64,000 nt of DNA. It comes from Sinonovacula constricta. Taxonomy: Eukaryota; Mollusca; Bivalvia; Cardiida; Solecurtidae. The position numbers and the translations under genes were made by a program. This document shows, piece by piece, positions 46,201-63,300 of the stretch (the stretch's first letter is position 1; each line of letters begins with the position of its first letter). The stretch covers positions 44,560,632-44,624,631 of the forward strand of contig CM017572.1 of the NCBI GenBank assembly GCA_007844125.1. The letters are read 5' to 3'. The notes under the pieces were generated by a model, which made no database searches, was not told the origin of the DNA, and saw only the letters and a list, made by a program, of their open reading frames with translations.

Positions 46201-49200
46201 CTTAATGACTATGGCACTGGCAGATCAGGTCAAATACAGGCTTAATGACTATGATACTGGCAGATCCGGTCAAATACTGGCTTAATGACTATGATACTGG
46301 CAGATCCGGTTAAATACAGGCTTAATGACTATGATACTGGCAGATCAGGTCAAATACAGGCTTAATGACTATGATACTGGCAGATCCGGTCAAATACAGA
46401 ATTAATGACTATGATACTGGCAGATCCGGTCAAATACAGGCTTAATGACTATGATAGTGGCAGATCAGGTATAATACAGGCTTAATGACTATGATAGTGG
46501 CAGATCAGGTCAAATACAGGCTTAATGACTATGATAGTGGCAGATCCGGTCAAATACAGGCTTAATGACTATGATAGTGGCAGATCAGGTCAAATACAGG
46601 CTTACATGTAATGCCTATGATAGTGGCAGATCAGGTCAAATGCAGGCTTAATGACTATGACACTGGCAGATCCGGTCAAATACAGGCTTAATGACTATGA
46701 CACTGGCAGATCAGGTCAAATACAGACTTAATGACTATGATACTGGCAGATCTGGTCAAATACAGGCTTAATGACTATGATACTGGCAGATCATGTCAAA
46801 TACAGACTTAATGACTATGATACTGACAGATCAGGTCAAATACAGGCTCAATGACTATGACACTGGCAGATCAGGTCAAATACAGACTTAATGACTATGA
46901 CACTGGCAGATCAGGTCAAATACAGGCTCAATGACTATGACACTGGCAGATCAGGTCAAATAAGATTTAATGACTATGATACTGGCAGATCAGGACAAAT
47001 ACAGGCTAAATGACTATGACACTGGCAGATCAGGTCAAATACAGGCTCAATGACTATGACACTGGCAGATCAGGTCAAATACAGACTTAATGACTATGAC
47101 ACTGGCAGATCAGGTCAAATACAGGCTTAATGACTATGATAGTGGCAGATCAGGTCAAATGCAGGCTTAATGACTATGACACTGGCAGATCCGGTCAAAT
47201 ACAGGCTTAATGACTATGATAGTGGCAGATCAGGTCAAATACAGGCTTAATGACTATGATAGTGGCAGATCAGGTCAAATACAGGCTTAATGACTATGAT
47301 AGTGGCAGATCCGGTCAAATACAGGCTTAATGACTATGATACTGGCAGATCAGGTCAAATACAGGCTTAATGACTATGATACTGGCAGATCCGGTCAAAC
47401 ACAGGCTTAATGACTATGACACTGGCAGATCATGTCAAACACAGGCTTAATGACTATGATACTGGCAGATCAGGACAAACACAGGCTTAATGACTATGAC
47501 ACTGGCAGATCAGGTCAAATACAGACTTAATGACTATAGCACTGGCAGATCAGGTCAAATAAGGTTTAATGACTATGATACTGGCAGATCAGGACAAATA
47601 CAGGCTTAATGATCCTGATACTGGCAGATCAGGTCGAATAAGGCTTAATGACTATGACACTGGCAGATCATGACAAATACAGGCTTAATGACTATGATAC
47701 TGGCAGATCAGGTCAATTACAGACTTAATGACTATGACACTGGCAGATCATGTCAAATACAGACTTAATGACTATGATAGTGGCAGATCAGGTCAAATGC
47801 AGGCTTAATGACTATGACACTGGCAGATCCGGTCAAATACATGCTTAATGACTATGATAGAGGCAGATCAGGTCAAATGCAGGCTTAAGGACTATGACAC
47901 TGGCAGATCCGGTCAAATACAGGCTTAATGACTATGATAGTGGCAGATCAGGTCAAATACAGGCTTAATGACTATGATAGTTGCAGATCAGGTCAAATAC
48001 AGGCTTAATGACTATGATAGTGGCAGATCCGGTCAAATACAGACTTAATGACTATGATAGTGGCAGATCAGGTCAAATACAGGCTTAAGGACTATGACAC
48101 TGGCAGATCATGTCAAACACAGGCTTAATGACTATGACACTGGCAGATCAGGTCAAATACAGACTTAATGACTATGACACTGGCAGATCAGGTCAAATAC
48201 AGACTTAATGACTATTACACTGGCAGATCCGGTCAAATACAGACTTAATGACTATGACACTGGCAGATCAGGTCAAATACAGACTTAATGACTATAGCAC
48301 TGGCAGATCAGGTCAAATACAGGCTTAATGACTATGACACTGGCAGATCCGGTCAAATACAGACTTAATGACTATGGCACTGGCAGATCCGGTCAAATAC
48401 AGACTTAATGATTATGACACTGGCAGATCATGTCAAATACAGACTTAATGACTATTACACTGGCAGATCCAGTCAAATACAGGCTTAATGACTATGATAC
48501 TGGCAGATCAGGTCAAATACAGGCTTAATGACTATGATACTGGCAGATCCGGTCAAATACAGACTCAATGACTATGACACTGGCAGATCAGGTCAAATAC
48601 AGACTTAATGACTATAGCACTGGCAGATCATGTCAAATACAGGCTTAATGACTATGACACTGGCAGATCAGGACAAATACATGCTTAATGACTATGATAC
48701 TGGCAGATCCGGTCAAACACAGGCTTAATGACTATGACACTTGCAGATCAGGTCAAATACAGGCTTAATGAATATGATACTGGCAGATCAGGTCAAATAC
48801 AGGCTTAATGACTATGATACTGGCAGATCAGGTCAAATACAGTCCTAATGGCTATAACACTGGCAGATCCGGTCAAATACAGACTTAATGACTATGACAC
48901 TGGCAGATCAGGTCAAATACAGGCTCAATGACTATGACACTGGCAGATCAGGTCAAATAAGGTTTAATGACTATGATACTGGCAGATCAGGACAAATACA
49001 GGCTTAATGACTCTGATACTGGCAGATCAGGTCGAATAAGGCTTAATGACTATGACACTGGCAGATCATGACAAATACAGGCTTAATGACTATGATAGTG
49101 GCAGATCAGGTCAAATACAGACTTAATGACTATGACACTGGCAGATCATGTCAAATACAGACTTAATGACTATGATAGTGGCAGATCAGGTCAAATGCAG

Positions 49201-51331
49201 GCTTAATGACTATGACACTGGCAGATCCGGTCAAACACAGGCTTAATGACTATGATAGAGGCAGATCAGGTCAAATACAGGCTTAATGACAATGATACTG
49301 GCAGATAATTTCAAATACAGACTTAATGACTATGGCACTGGCAGATCAGGTCAAATACAGGCTTAATGACTATGATACTGGCAGATCCGGTCAAATACTG
49401 GCTTAATGACTATGATACTGGCAGATCAGGTCAAATACAGGCTTAATGACTATGATAGTGGCAGATCCTGTCAAATACAGGCTTAATGACTATGATAGTG
49501 GCAGATCAGGTCAAATACAGGCTTAATGACTATGACACTGGCAGATCAGGTCAAATACAGGCTTAATGACTATGATAGTGGCAGATCAGGTCAAATACAG
49601 GCTTAAGGACTATGACACTGGCAGATCAGGTCAAATACAGGCTTAATGACTATGATAGTGGCAGATCAGGTCAAATGCAGGCTTAATGACTATGACACTG
49701 GCAGATCAGGTCAAATACAGACTTAATGACTATGATACTGGCAGATCCGGTCAAATACAGGCTTAATGACTATGATACTGACAGATCATGTCAAATACAG
49801 ATTTAATGACTATGATACTGGCAGATCAGGTCAAATACAGGCTTAATGACTATGACACTGGAAGATCAGCTCAAATACAGGCTTAATGACTATGATACTG
49901 GCAGATCAGGTCAAATACAGACTTAATGACTATGACACTGGCAGATCAGGTCAAATACAGCCTTAATGACTATGATACTGGCAGATCAGGTCAAATAAAG
50001 ACTTAATTACTATGACACTGGCAAATCAGGTCAAATACAGGCTTAATGACAATGATACTGGCAGATCCGGTCAAATACAGACTTAATGACTATGATACTG
50101 GCAGATCAGGTCAAATACAGGCTTAATGACTATGATACTGGCAGAACCGGTCAAGTACAGACTTAATGACTATGATACTGGCAGATCCGGTCAAATACAG
50201 ACTTAATGACAATGATACTGGCAGATAATTTCAAATACAGACTTAATGACTATGGCACTGGCAGATCAGGTCAAATACAGGCTTAATGACTATGATACTG
50301 GCAGATCCGGTCAAATACTGGCTTAATGACTATGATACTGGCAGATTCGGTTAAATACAGGCTTAATGACTATGATACTGGCAGATCAGGTCAAATACAG
50401 GCTTAATGACTATGATACTGGCAGATCCGGTCAAATACAGAATTAATGACTATGATACTGGCAGATCCGGTCAAATACAGGCTTAATGACTATGATAGTG
50501 GCAGATCAGGTATAATACAGGCTTAATGACTATGATAGTGGCAGATCAGGTCAAATACAGGCTTAATGACTATGATAGTGGCAGATCCGGTCAAATACAG
50601 GCTTAATGACTATGATAGTGGCAGATCAGGTCAAATACAGGCTTACATGTAATGCCTATGATAGTGGCAGATCAGGTCAAATGCAGGCTTAATGACTATG
50701 ACACTGGCAGATCCGGTCAAATACAGGCTTAATGACTATGACACTGGCAGATCAGGTCAAATACAGACTTAATGACTATGATACTGGCAGATCCGGTCAA
50801 ATACAGGCTTAATGACTATGATACTGGCAGATCATGTCAAATACAGACTTAATGACTATGATACTGACAGATCAGGTCAAATACAGGCTCAATGACTATG
50901 ACACTGGCAGATCAGGGCAAATACAGACTTAATGACTATGACACTGGCAGATCAGGTCAAATAAGATTTAATGACTATGATACTGGCAGATCAGGACAAA
51001 TACAGGCTAAATGACTATGACACTGGCAGATCAGGTCAAATACAGGCTCAATGACTATGACACTGGCAGATCAGGTCAAATACAGACTTAATGACTATGA
51101 CACTGGCAGATCAGGTCAAATACAGGCTTAATGACTATGATAGTGGCAGATCAGGTCAAATGCAGGCTTAATGACTATGACACTGGCAGATCCGGTCAAA
51201 TACAGGCTTAATGACTATGATAGTGGCAGATCAGGTCAAATACAGGCTTAATGACTATGATAGTGGCAGATCAGGTCAAATACAGGCTTAATGACTATGA
51301 TAGTGGCAGATCCGGTCAAATACAGGCTTAA
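43300..51331. repeat. Higher-order unit of ~101 monomers, two copies
   Basis: 43,300-47,340 is repeated from 47,341 to about 51,331. Markers at the constant offset of 4,041 bp: ATCCTGATAC (43,571 / 47,612), TGCTTAATGACTATGATAGA (43,801 / 47,842), CTTACATGTA (46,601 / 50,642). One monomer is lost in the second copy before TAAGATTTAA (46,961 / 50,962, offset 4,001). Confidence 0.9.
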
Positions 51332-54300
51332 TGACTATGATAATGGCAGATCAGGTCAAATACAGGCTTAAGGACTATGACACTGGCAGATCAGGTCAAA
51401 TACAGGCTTAATGACTATGATAGTGGCAGATCAGGTCAAATGCAGGCGTAATGACTAGGACACTGGCAGATCAGGTCAAATACAGACTTAATGACTATGA
51501 TACTGGCAGATCCGGTCAAATACAGGCTTAATGACTATGATACTGGCAGATCATGTCAAATACAGACTTAATGACTATGATACTGGCAGATTAGGTCAAA
51601 TACAGGCTTAATGACAATGATACTGGCAGATCATGTCAAATACAGGCTTAATGACTATGATACTGGCAGATCAGGACAAATACAGGCTTAATGACTATAA
51701 CACTGGCAGATCAGGTCAAATACAGGCTTAATGACTATGATACTGGCAGATCCGGTCAAATACAGGCTTAATGACTATGATACTGTCAGATCCGGTCAAA
51801 TACAGGCTTAATGACTATGATAGTGGCAGATCAGGTCAAATACAGGCTTAATGACTATGATAGTGGCAGATCAGGTCAAATACAGGCTTAATGACTATGA
51901 TAATGGCAGATCCGGTCAAATACAGGCTTAATGACTATGATAGTGGCAGATCAGGTCAAATACAGGCTTACATGTAATGACTATGATAGTGGCAGATCAG
52001 GTCAAATGCAGGCTTAATGACTATGATACTGGCAGATCCGGTCTAATACAGGCTTAATGACTATGATACTGGCAGATCATGTCAAATACAGACTTAATGA
52101 CTATGATACTGGCAGATCAGGTCAAATACAGGCTCAATGACTATGACACTGGCAGATCAGGTCAAATACAGACTTAATGACTATGACACTGGCAGATCAG
52201 GTCAAATACAGGCTCAATGACTATGACACTGGCAGATCAGGTCAAATAAGATTTAATGACTATGATACTGGCAGATCAGGACAAATACAGGCTAAATGAC
52301 TATGATACTGGCAGATCAGGTCAAATACAGGCTCAATGACTATGACACTGGCAGATCAGGTCAAATACAGACTTAATGACTATGACACTGGCAGATCAGG
52401 TCAAATACAGGCTCAATGACTATGACACTGGCAGATCAGGTCAAATTAGATTTAATGACTATGATACTGGCAGATCAGGACAAATACAGGCTTAATGACT
52501 CTGATACTGGCAGATCAGGTCGAATAAGGCTTAATGACTATGACACTGGCAGATCATGACAAATACAGGCTTAATGACTATGATACTGGCAGATCAGGTC
52601 AAATACAGACTTAATGACTATGACACTGGCAGATCATGTCAAATACAGACTTAATGACTACGATAGTGGCAGATCAGGTCAAATGCAGGCTTAATGTGTA
52701 TGACACTGGCAGATCCGGTCAAATACAGGCTTAATGACTATGATACTGGCAGATCAGGACAAATACAGGCTTAATGACTATGATACTGGCAGATCCGGTC
52801 AAATACAGGCTTAATGACTATGATAGAGGCAGATCAGGTCAAATGCAGGCTTAATGACTATGACACTGGCAGATCCGGTCAAATACAGGCTTAATGACTA
52901 TGATAGTGGCAGATCAGGTCAAATACAGGCTTAATGACTATGATAGTGGCAGATCAGGTCAAATACAGGCTTAATGACTATGATAGTGGCAGATCCGGTC
53001 AAATACAGGCTTAATGACTATGATAGTGGCAGATCAGGTCAAATACAGGCTTAAGGACTATGACACTGGCAGATCAGGTCAAATACAGGCTTAATGACTA
53101 TGATAGTGGCAGATCAGGTCAAATGCAGGCTTAATGACTATGACACTGGCAGATCAGGTCAAATACAGCCTTAATGACTATGATACTGGCAGATCAGGTC
53201 AAATACAGACTTAATGACTATGACACTGGCAAATCAGGTCAAATACAGGCTTAATGACAATGATACTGGCAGATCCGGTCAAATACAGACTTAATGACTA
53301 TGATACTGGCAGATCCGGTCAAATACAGACTTAATGACTATGATACTGGCAGATCAGGTCAAATACAGTCTTAATGACTATGATACTGGCAGAAGCGGTC
53401 AAGTACAGGCTTAATGACTATGATACTGGCAAATCAGGTCAAATACAGGCTTAATGACAATGATACTGGCAGATCCGGTCAAATACAGACTTAATGACTA
53501 TGATACTGGCAGATCCGGTCAAATACAGCCTTAATGACTATGATACTGGCAGATCAGGTCAAATACAGACTTAATGACTATGATACTGGCAGATCAGGTC
53601 AAATACAGGCTTAATGACAATGATACTGGCAGATCATGTCAAATACAGACTTAATGACTATGGCACTGGCAGATCAGGTCAAATACAGGCTTAATGACTA
53701 TGATACTGGCAGATCCGTTCAAATACTGGCTTAATGACTATGATACTGGCAGATCCGGTTAATTACAGGCTTAATGACTATGATACTGGCAGATCAGGTC
53801 AAATACAGGCTTAATGACTATGATACTGGCAGATCCGGTCAAATACAGGCTTAATGACTATGATACTGGCAGATCCGGTCAAATACAGGCTTAATGACTA
53901 TGATAGTGGCAGATCAGGTATAATACAGGCTTAATGACTATGATAGTGGCAGATCAGGTCAAATACAGGCTTAATGACTATGATAGTGGCAGATCCGGTC
54001 AAATACAGGCTTAATGACTATGATAGTGGCAGATCAGGTCAAATACAGGCTTACATGTAATGCCTATGATAGTGGCAGATCAGGTCAAATGCAGGCTTAA
54101 TGACTATGACACTGGCAGATCCGGTCAAATACAGGCTTAATGACTATGACACTGGCAGATCAGGTCAAATACAGACTTAATGACTATGATACTGGCAGAT
54201 CCGGTCAAATACAGGCTTAATGACTATGATACTGGCAGATCATGTCAAATACAGACTTAATGACTATGATACTGACAGATCAGGTCAAATACAGGCTCAA

Positions 54301-57300
54301 TGACTATGACACTGGCAGATCAGGTCAAATACAGACTTAATGACTATGACACTGGCAGATCAGGTCAAATACAGGCTCAATGACTATGACACTGGCAGAT
54401 CAGGTCAAATAAGATTTAATGACTATGATACTGGCAGATCAGGACAAATACAGGCTAAATGACTATGACACTGGCAGATCAGGTCAAATACAGGCTCAAT
54501 GACTATGACACTGGCAGATCAGGTCAAATACAGACTTAATGACTATGACACTGGCAGATCAGGTCAAATACAGGCTTAATGACTATGATAGTGGCAGATC
54601 AGGTCAAATGCAGGCTTAAAGACTATGACACTGGCAGATCCGGTCAAATACAGGCTTAATGACTATGATAGTGGCAGATCAGGTCAAATACAGGCTTAAT
54701 GACTATGATAGTGGCAGATCAGGTCAAATACAGGCTTAATGACTATGATAGTGGCAGATCCGGTCAAATACAGGCTTAATGACTATGATAATGGCAGATC
54801 AGGTCAAATACAGGCTTAAGGACTATGACACTGGCAGATCAGGTCAAATACAGGCTTAATGACTATGATAGTGGCAGATCAGGTCAAATGCAGGCTTAAT
54901 GACTAGGACACTGGCAGATCAGGTCAAATACAGACTTAATGACTATGATACTGGCAGATCCGGTCAAATACAGGCTTAATGACTATGATACTGGCAGATC
55001 ATGTCAAATACAGACTTAATGACTATGATACTGGCAGATTAGGTCAAATACAGGCTTAATGACAATGATACTGGCAGATCATGTCAAATACAGGCTTAAT
55101 GACTATGATACTGGCAGATCAGGACAAATACAGGCTTAATGACTATAACACTGGCAGATCCGGTCAAATACAGGCTTAATGACTATGATACTGGCAGATC
55201 AGGTCAAATAAAGGCTTAATGACTATGATACTGGCAGATCAGGACAAATACAGGCTTAATGACTATGACACTGGAAGATCAGGTCAAATACAGGCTTAAT
55301 GATTACGACACTGGCAGATCAGGTCAAACAAAGGCTTAATGACTATGATACTGGCAGATCAGGACAAATACAGGCTAAATGACTATGACACTGGCAGATC
55401 AGGTCAAATACAGGCTCAATGACTATGACACTGGCAGATCAGGTCAAATACAGACTTAATGACTATGACACTGGCAGATCAGGTCAAATACAGGCTTAAT
55501 GACTATGATAGTGGCAGATCAGGTCAAATGCAGGCTTAAAGACTATGACACTGGCAGATCCGGTCAAATACAGGCTTAATGACTATGATAGTGGCAGATC
55601 AGGTCAAATACAGGCTTAATGACTATGATAGTGGCAGATCAGGTCAAATACAGGCTTAATGACTATGATAGTGGCAGATCCGGTCAAATACAGGCTTAAT
55701 GACTATGATAATGGCAGATCCGGTCAAATACAGGCTTAAGGACTATGACACTGGCAGATCAGGTCAAATACAGGCTTAATGACTATGATAGTGGCAGATC
55801 AGGTCAAATGCAGGCTTAATGACTAGGACACTGGCAGATCAGGTCAAATACAGACTTAATGACTATGATACTGGCAGATCCGGTCAAACACAGGCTTAAT
55901 GACTATGATACTGGCAGATCATGTCAAATACAGACTTAATGACTATGATACTGGCAGATTAGGTCAAATACAGGCTTAATGACAATGATACTGGCAGATC
56001 ATGTCAAATACAGGCTTAATGACTATGATACTGGCAGATTAGGACAAATACAGGCTTAATGACTATAACACTGGCAGATCCGGTCAAATACAGGCTTAAT
56101 GACTATGATACTGGCAGATCAGGTCAAATAAAGGCTTAATGACTATGATACTGGCAGATCAGGACAAATACAGGCTTAATGACTATGACACTGGAAGATC
56201 AGGTCAAATACAGGCTTAATGATTACGACACTGGCAGATCAGGTCAAACAAAGGCTTAATGACTATGATACTGGCAGATCCGGTCAAATACAGGCTTAAT
56301 GACTATGATAGTGGCAGATCAGGTCAAATACAGGCTTAATGACTATGATAGTGGCAGATCAGGTCAAATACAGGCTTAATGACTATGATAGTGGCAGATC
56401 CGGTCAAATACAGGCTTAATGACTATGATAGTGGCAGATCAGGTCAAATACAGGCTTAAGGACTATGACACTGGCAGATCAGGTCAAATACAGGCTTAAT
56501 GACTATGATAGTGGCAGATCAGGTCAAATGCAGGCTTAATGACTATGACACTGGCAGATCCGGTCAAATACAGACTTAATGACTATGACACTGGCAGATC
56601 ATGTCTAATACAGACTTAATGACTATGATACTGGCAGATCAGGTCAAGTATAGGCTTAATGACTATGATACTGGCAGATCCGGTCCAATACAGACTTAAT
56701 GACTATGACACTGGCAGATCAGGTCAAATACAGCCTTAATGACTATGATACTGGCAGATCAGGTCAAATACAGACTTAATGACTATGACACTGGCAAATC
56801 AGGTCAAATACAGGCTTAATGACAATGATACTGGCAGATCCGGTCAAATACAGACTTAATGACTATGACACTGGCAGATCATGTCTAATACAGACTTAAT
56901 GACTATGATACTGGCAGATCAGGTCAAGTATAGGCTTAATGACTATGATACTGGCAGATCCGGTCCAATACAGACTTAATGACTATGACACTGGCAGATC
57001 AGGTCAAATACAGCCTTAATGACTATGATACTGGCAGATCAGGTCAAATACAGACTTAATGACTATGACACTGGCAAATCAGGTCAAATACAGGCTTAAT
57101 GACAATGATACTGGCAGATCAGGTCAAATGCAGGCTTAATGACTATGACACTGGCAGATCCGGTCAAATACATGCTTAATGACTATGATAGAGGCAGATC
57201 AGGTCAAATGCAGGCTTAAGGACTATGACACTGGCAGATCCGGTCAAATACAGGCTTAATGACTATGATAGTGGCAGATCAGGTCAAATACAGGCTTAAT

Positions 57301-60300
57301 GACTATGATAGTTGCAGATCAGGTCAAATACAGGCTTAATGACTATGATAGTGGCAGATCCGGTCAAATACAGACTTAATGACTATGATAGTGGCAGATC
57401 AGGTCAAATACAGGCTTAAGGACTATGACACTGGCAGATCATGTCAAACACAGGCTTAATGACTATGACACTGGCAGATCAGGTCAAATACAGACTTAAT
57501 GACTATGACACTGGCAGATCAGGTCAAATACAGACTTAATGACTATTACACTGGCAGATCCGGTCAAATACAGACTTAATGACTATGACACTGGCAGATC
57601 AGGTCAAATACAGACTTAATGACTATAGCACTGGCAGATCAGGTCAAATACAGGCTTAATGACTATGACACTGGCAGATCCGGTCAAATACAGACTTAAT
57701 GACTATGGCACTGGCAGATCCGGTCAAATACAGACTTAATGATTATGACACTGGCAGATCATGTCAAATACAGACTTAATGACTATTACACTGGCAGATC
57801 CAGTCAAATACAGGCTTAATGACTATGATACTGGCAGATCAGGTCAAATACAGGCTTAATGACTATGATACTGGCAGATCCGGTCAAATACAGACTCAAT
57901 GACTATGACACTGGCAGATCAGGTCAAATACAGACTTAATGACTATAGCACTGGCAGATCATGTCAAATACAGGCTTAATGACTATGACACTGGCAGATC
58001 AGGACAAATACATGCTTAATGACTATGATACTGGCAGATCCGGTCAAATACAGGCTTAATGACTATGACACTTGCAGATCAGGTCAAATACAGGCTTAAT
58101 GAATATGATACTGGCAGATCAGGTCAAATACAGGCTTAATGACTATGATACTGGCAGATCAGGTCAAATACAGTCCTAATGGCTATAACACTGGCAGATC
58201 CGGTCAAATACAGACTTAATGACTATGACACTGGCAGATCAGGTCAAATACAGGCTCAATGACTATGACCCTGGCAGATCAGGTCAAATAAGGTTTAATG
58301 ACTATGATACTGGCAGATCAGGACAAATACAGGCTTAATGACTCTGATACTGGCAGATCAGGTCGAATAAGGCTTAATGACTATGACACTGGCAGATCAT
58401 GACAAATACAGGCTTAATGACTATGATAGTGGCAGATCAGGTCAAAAACAGACTTAATGACTATGACACTGGCAGATCATGTCAAATACAGACTTAATGA
58501 CTATGATAGTGGCAGATCAGGTCAAATGCAGGCTTAATGACTATGACACTGGCAGATCCGGTCAAACACAGGCTTAATGACTATGATAGAGGCAGATCAG
58601 GTCAAATACAGGCTTAATGACAATGATACTGGCAGATAATTTCAAATACAGACTTAATGACTATGGCACTGGCAGATCAGGTCAAATACAGGCTTAATGA
58701 CTATGATACTGGCAGATCCGGTCAAATACTGGCTTAATGACTATGATACTGGCAGATCAGGTCAAATACAGGCTTAATGACTATGATAGTGGCAGATCCT
58801 GTCAAATACAGGCTTAATGACTATGATAGTGGCAGATCAGGTCAAATACAGGCTTAATGACTATGACACTGGCAGATCAGGTCAAATACAGGCTTAATGA
58901 CTATGATAGTGGCAGATCTGGTCAAATACAGGCTTAAGGACTATGACACTGGCAGATCAGGTCAAATACAGGCTTAATGACTATGATAGTGGCAGATCAG
59001 GTCAAATGCAGGCTTAATGACTATGACACTGGCAGATCAGGTCAAATACAGACTTAATGACTATGATACTGGCAGATCCGGTCAAATACAGGCTTAATGA
59101 CTATGATACTGACAGATCATGTCAAATACAGATTTAATGACTATGATACTGGCAGATCAGGTCAAATACAGGCTTAATGACTATGACACTGGAAGATCAG
59201 CTCAAATACAGGCTTAATGACTATGATACTGGCAGATCAGGTCAAATACAGACTTAATGACTATGACACTGGCAGATCAGGTCAAATACAGCCTTAATGA
59301 CTATGATACTGGCAGATCAGGTCAAATAAAGACTTAATGACTATGACACTGGCAAATCAGGTCAAATACAGGCTTAATGACAATGATACTGGCAGATCCG
59401 GTCAAATACAGACTTAATGACTATGATACTGGCAGATCAGGTCAAATACAGGCTTAATGACTATGATACTGGCAGAACCGGTCAAGTACAGACTTAATGA
59501 CTATGATACTGGCAGATCCGGTCAAATACAGACTTAATGACTATGATACTGGCAGATCAGGTCAAATACAGGCTTAATGACAATGATACTGGCAGATAAT
59601 TTCAAATACAGACTTAATGACTATGGCACTGGCAGATCAGGTCAAATACAGGCTTAATGACTATGATACTGGCAGATCCGGTCAAATACTGGCTTAATGA
59701 CTATGATACTGGCAGATCCGGTTAAATACAGGCTTAATGACTATGATACTGGCAGATCAGGTCAAATACAGGCTTAATGACTATGATACTGGCAGATCCG
59801 GTCAAATACAGGCTTAATGACTATGATACTGGCAGATCCGGTCAAATACAGGCTTAATGACTATGATAGTGGCAGATCAGGTATAATACAGGCTTAATGA
59901 CTATGATAGTGGCAGATCAGGTCAAATACAGGCTTAATGACTATGATAGTGGCAGATCCGGTCAAATACAGGCTTAATGACTATGATAGTGGCAGATCAG
60001 GTCAAATACAGGCTTACATGTAATGCCTATGATAGTGGCAGATCAGGTCAAATGCAGGCTTAATGACTATGACACTGGCAGATCCGGTCAAATACAGGCT
60101 TAATGACTATGACACTGGCAGATCAGGTCAAATACAGACTTAATGACTATGATACTGGCAGATCCGGTCAAATACAGGCTTAATGACTATGATACTGGCA
60201 GATCATGTCAAATACAGACTTAATGACTATGATACTGACAGATCAGGTCAAATACAGGCTCAATGACTATGACACTGGCAGATCAGGTCAAATACAGACT

Positions 60301-63300
60301 TAATGACTATGACACTGGCAGATCAGGTCAAATACAGGCTCAATGACTATGACACTGGCAGATCAGGTCAAATAAGATTTAATGACTATGATACTGGCAG
60401 ATCAGGACAAATACAGGCTAAATGACTATGACACTGGCAGATCAGGTCAAATACAGGCTCAATGACTATGACACTGGCAGATCAGGTCAAATACAGACTT
60501 AATGACTATGACACTGGCAGATCAGGTCAAATACAGGCTTAATGACTATGATAGTGGCAGATCAGGTCAAATGCAGGCTTAATGACTATGACACTGGCAG
60601 ATCCGGTCAAATACAGGCTTAATGACTATGATAGTGGCAGATCAGGTCAAATACAGGCTTAATGACTATGATAGTGGCAGATCAGGTCAAATACAGGCTT
60701 AATGACTATGATAGTGGCAGATCCGGTCAAATACAGGCTTAATGACTATGATAATGGCAGATCAGGTCAAATACAGGCTTAAGGACTATGACACTGGCAG
60801 ATCAGGTCAAATACAGGCTTAATGACTATGATAGTGGCAGATCAGGTCAAATGCAGGCGTAATGACTAGGACACTGGCAGATCAGGTCAAATACAGACTT
60901 AATGACTATGATACTGGCAGATCCGGTCAAATACAGGCTTAATGACTATGATACTGGCAGATCATGTCAAATACAGACTTAATGACTATGATACTGGCAG
61001 ATTAGGTCAAATACAGGCTTAATGACAATGATACTGGCAGATCATGTCAAATACAGGCTTAATGACTATGATACTGGCAGATCAGGACAAATACAGGCTT
61101 AATGACTATAACACTGGCAGATCAGGTCAAATACAGGCTTAATGACTATGATACTGGCAGATCCGGTCAAATACAGGCTTAATGACTATGATACTGGCAG
61201 ATCCGGTCAAATACAGGCTTAATGACTATGATAGTGGCAGATCAGGTCAAATACAGGCTTAATGACTATGATAGTGGCAGATCAGGTCAAATACAGGCTT
61301 AATGACTATGATAATGGCAGATCCGGTCAAATACAGGCTTAATGACTATGATAGTGGCAGATCAGGTCAAATACAGGCTTACATGTAATGACTATGATAG
61401 TGGCAGATCAGGTCAAATGCAGGCTTAATGACTATGATACTGGCAGATCCGGTCTAATACAGGCTTAATGACTATGATACTGGCAGATCATGTCAAATAC
61501 AGACTTAATGACTATGATACTGGCAGATCAGGTCAAATACAGGCTCAATGACTATGACACTGGCAGATCAGGTCAAATACAGACTTAATGACTATGACAC
61601 TGGCAGATCAGGTCAAATACAGGCTCAATGACTATGACACTGGCAGATCAGGTCAAATAAGATTTAATGACTATGATACTGGCAGATCAGGACAAATACA
61701 GGCTAAATGACTATGATACTGGCAGATCAGGTCAAATACAGGCTCAATGACTATGACACTGGCAGATCAGGTCAAATACAGACTTAATGACTATGACACT
61801 GGCAGATCAGGTCAAATACAGGCTCAATGACTATGACACTGGCAGATCAGGTCAAATTAGATTTAATGACTATGATACTAGCAGATCAGGACAAATACAG
61901 GCTTAATGACTCTGATACTGGCAGATCAGGTCGAATAAGGCTTAATGACTATGACACTGGCAGATCATGACAAATACAGGCTTAATGACTATGATACTGG
62001 CAGATCAGGTCAAATACAGACTTAATGACTATGACACTGGCAGATCATGTCAAATACAGACTTAATGACTACGATAGTGGCAGATCAGGTCAAATGCAGG
62101 CTTAATGTGTATGACACTGGCAGATCCGGTCAAATACAGGCTTAATGACTATGATACTGGCAGATCAGGACAAATACAGGCTTAATGACTATGATACTGG
62201 CAGATCCGGTCAAATACAGGCTTAATGACTATGATAGAGGCAGATCAGGTCAAATGCAGGCTTAATGACTATGACACTGGCAGATCCGGTCAAATACAGG
62301 CTTAATGACTATGATAGTGGCAGATCAGGTCAAATACAGGCTTAATGACTATGATAGTGGCAGATCAGGTCAAATACAGGCTTAATGACTATGATAGTGG
62401 CAGATCCGGTCAAATACAGGCTTAATGACTATGATAGTGGCAGATCAGGTCAAATACAGGCTTAAGGACTATGACACTGGCAGATCAGGTCAAATACAGG
62501 CTTAATGACTATGATAGTGGCAGATCAGGTCAAATGCAGGCTTAATGACTATGACACTGGCAGATCAGGTCAAATACAGACTTAATGACTATGATACTGG
62601 CAGATCCGGTCAAATACAGGCTTAATGACTATGATACTGGCAGATCATGTCAAATACAGACTTAATGACTATGATACTGGCAGATCAGGTCAAATACAGG
62701 CTTAATAACTATGACACTGGAAGATCAGCTCAAATACAGGCTTAATGACTATGATACTGGCAGATCAGGTCAAATACAGACTTAATGACTATGACACTGG
62801 CAGATCAGGTCAAATACAGCCTTAATGACTATGATACTGGCAGATCAGGTCAAATACAGACTTAATGACTATGACACTGGCAAATCAGGTCAAATACAGG
62901 CTTAATGACAATGATACTGGCAGATCCGGTCAAATACAGACTTAATGACTATGATACTGGCAGATCCGGTCAAATACAGACTTAATGACTATGATACTGG
63001 CAGATCAGGTCAAATACAGTCTTAATGACTATGATACTGGCAGAAGCGGTCAAGTACAGGCTTAATGACTATGATACTGGCAAATCAGGTCAAATACAGG
63101 CTTAATGACAATGATACTGGCAGATCCGGTCAAATACAGACTTAATGACTATGATACTGGCAGATCCGGTCAAATACAGCCTTAATGACTATGATACTGG
63201 CAGATCAGGTCAAATACAGACTTAATGACTATGATACTGGCAGATCAGGTCAAATACAGGCTTAATGACAATGATACTGGCAGATCATGTCAAATACAGA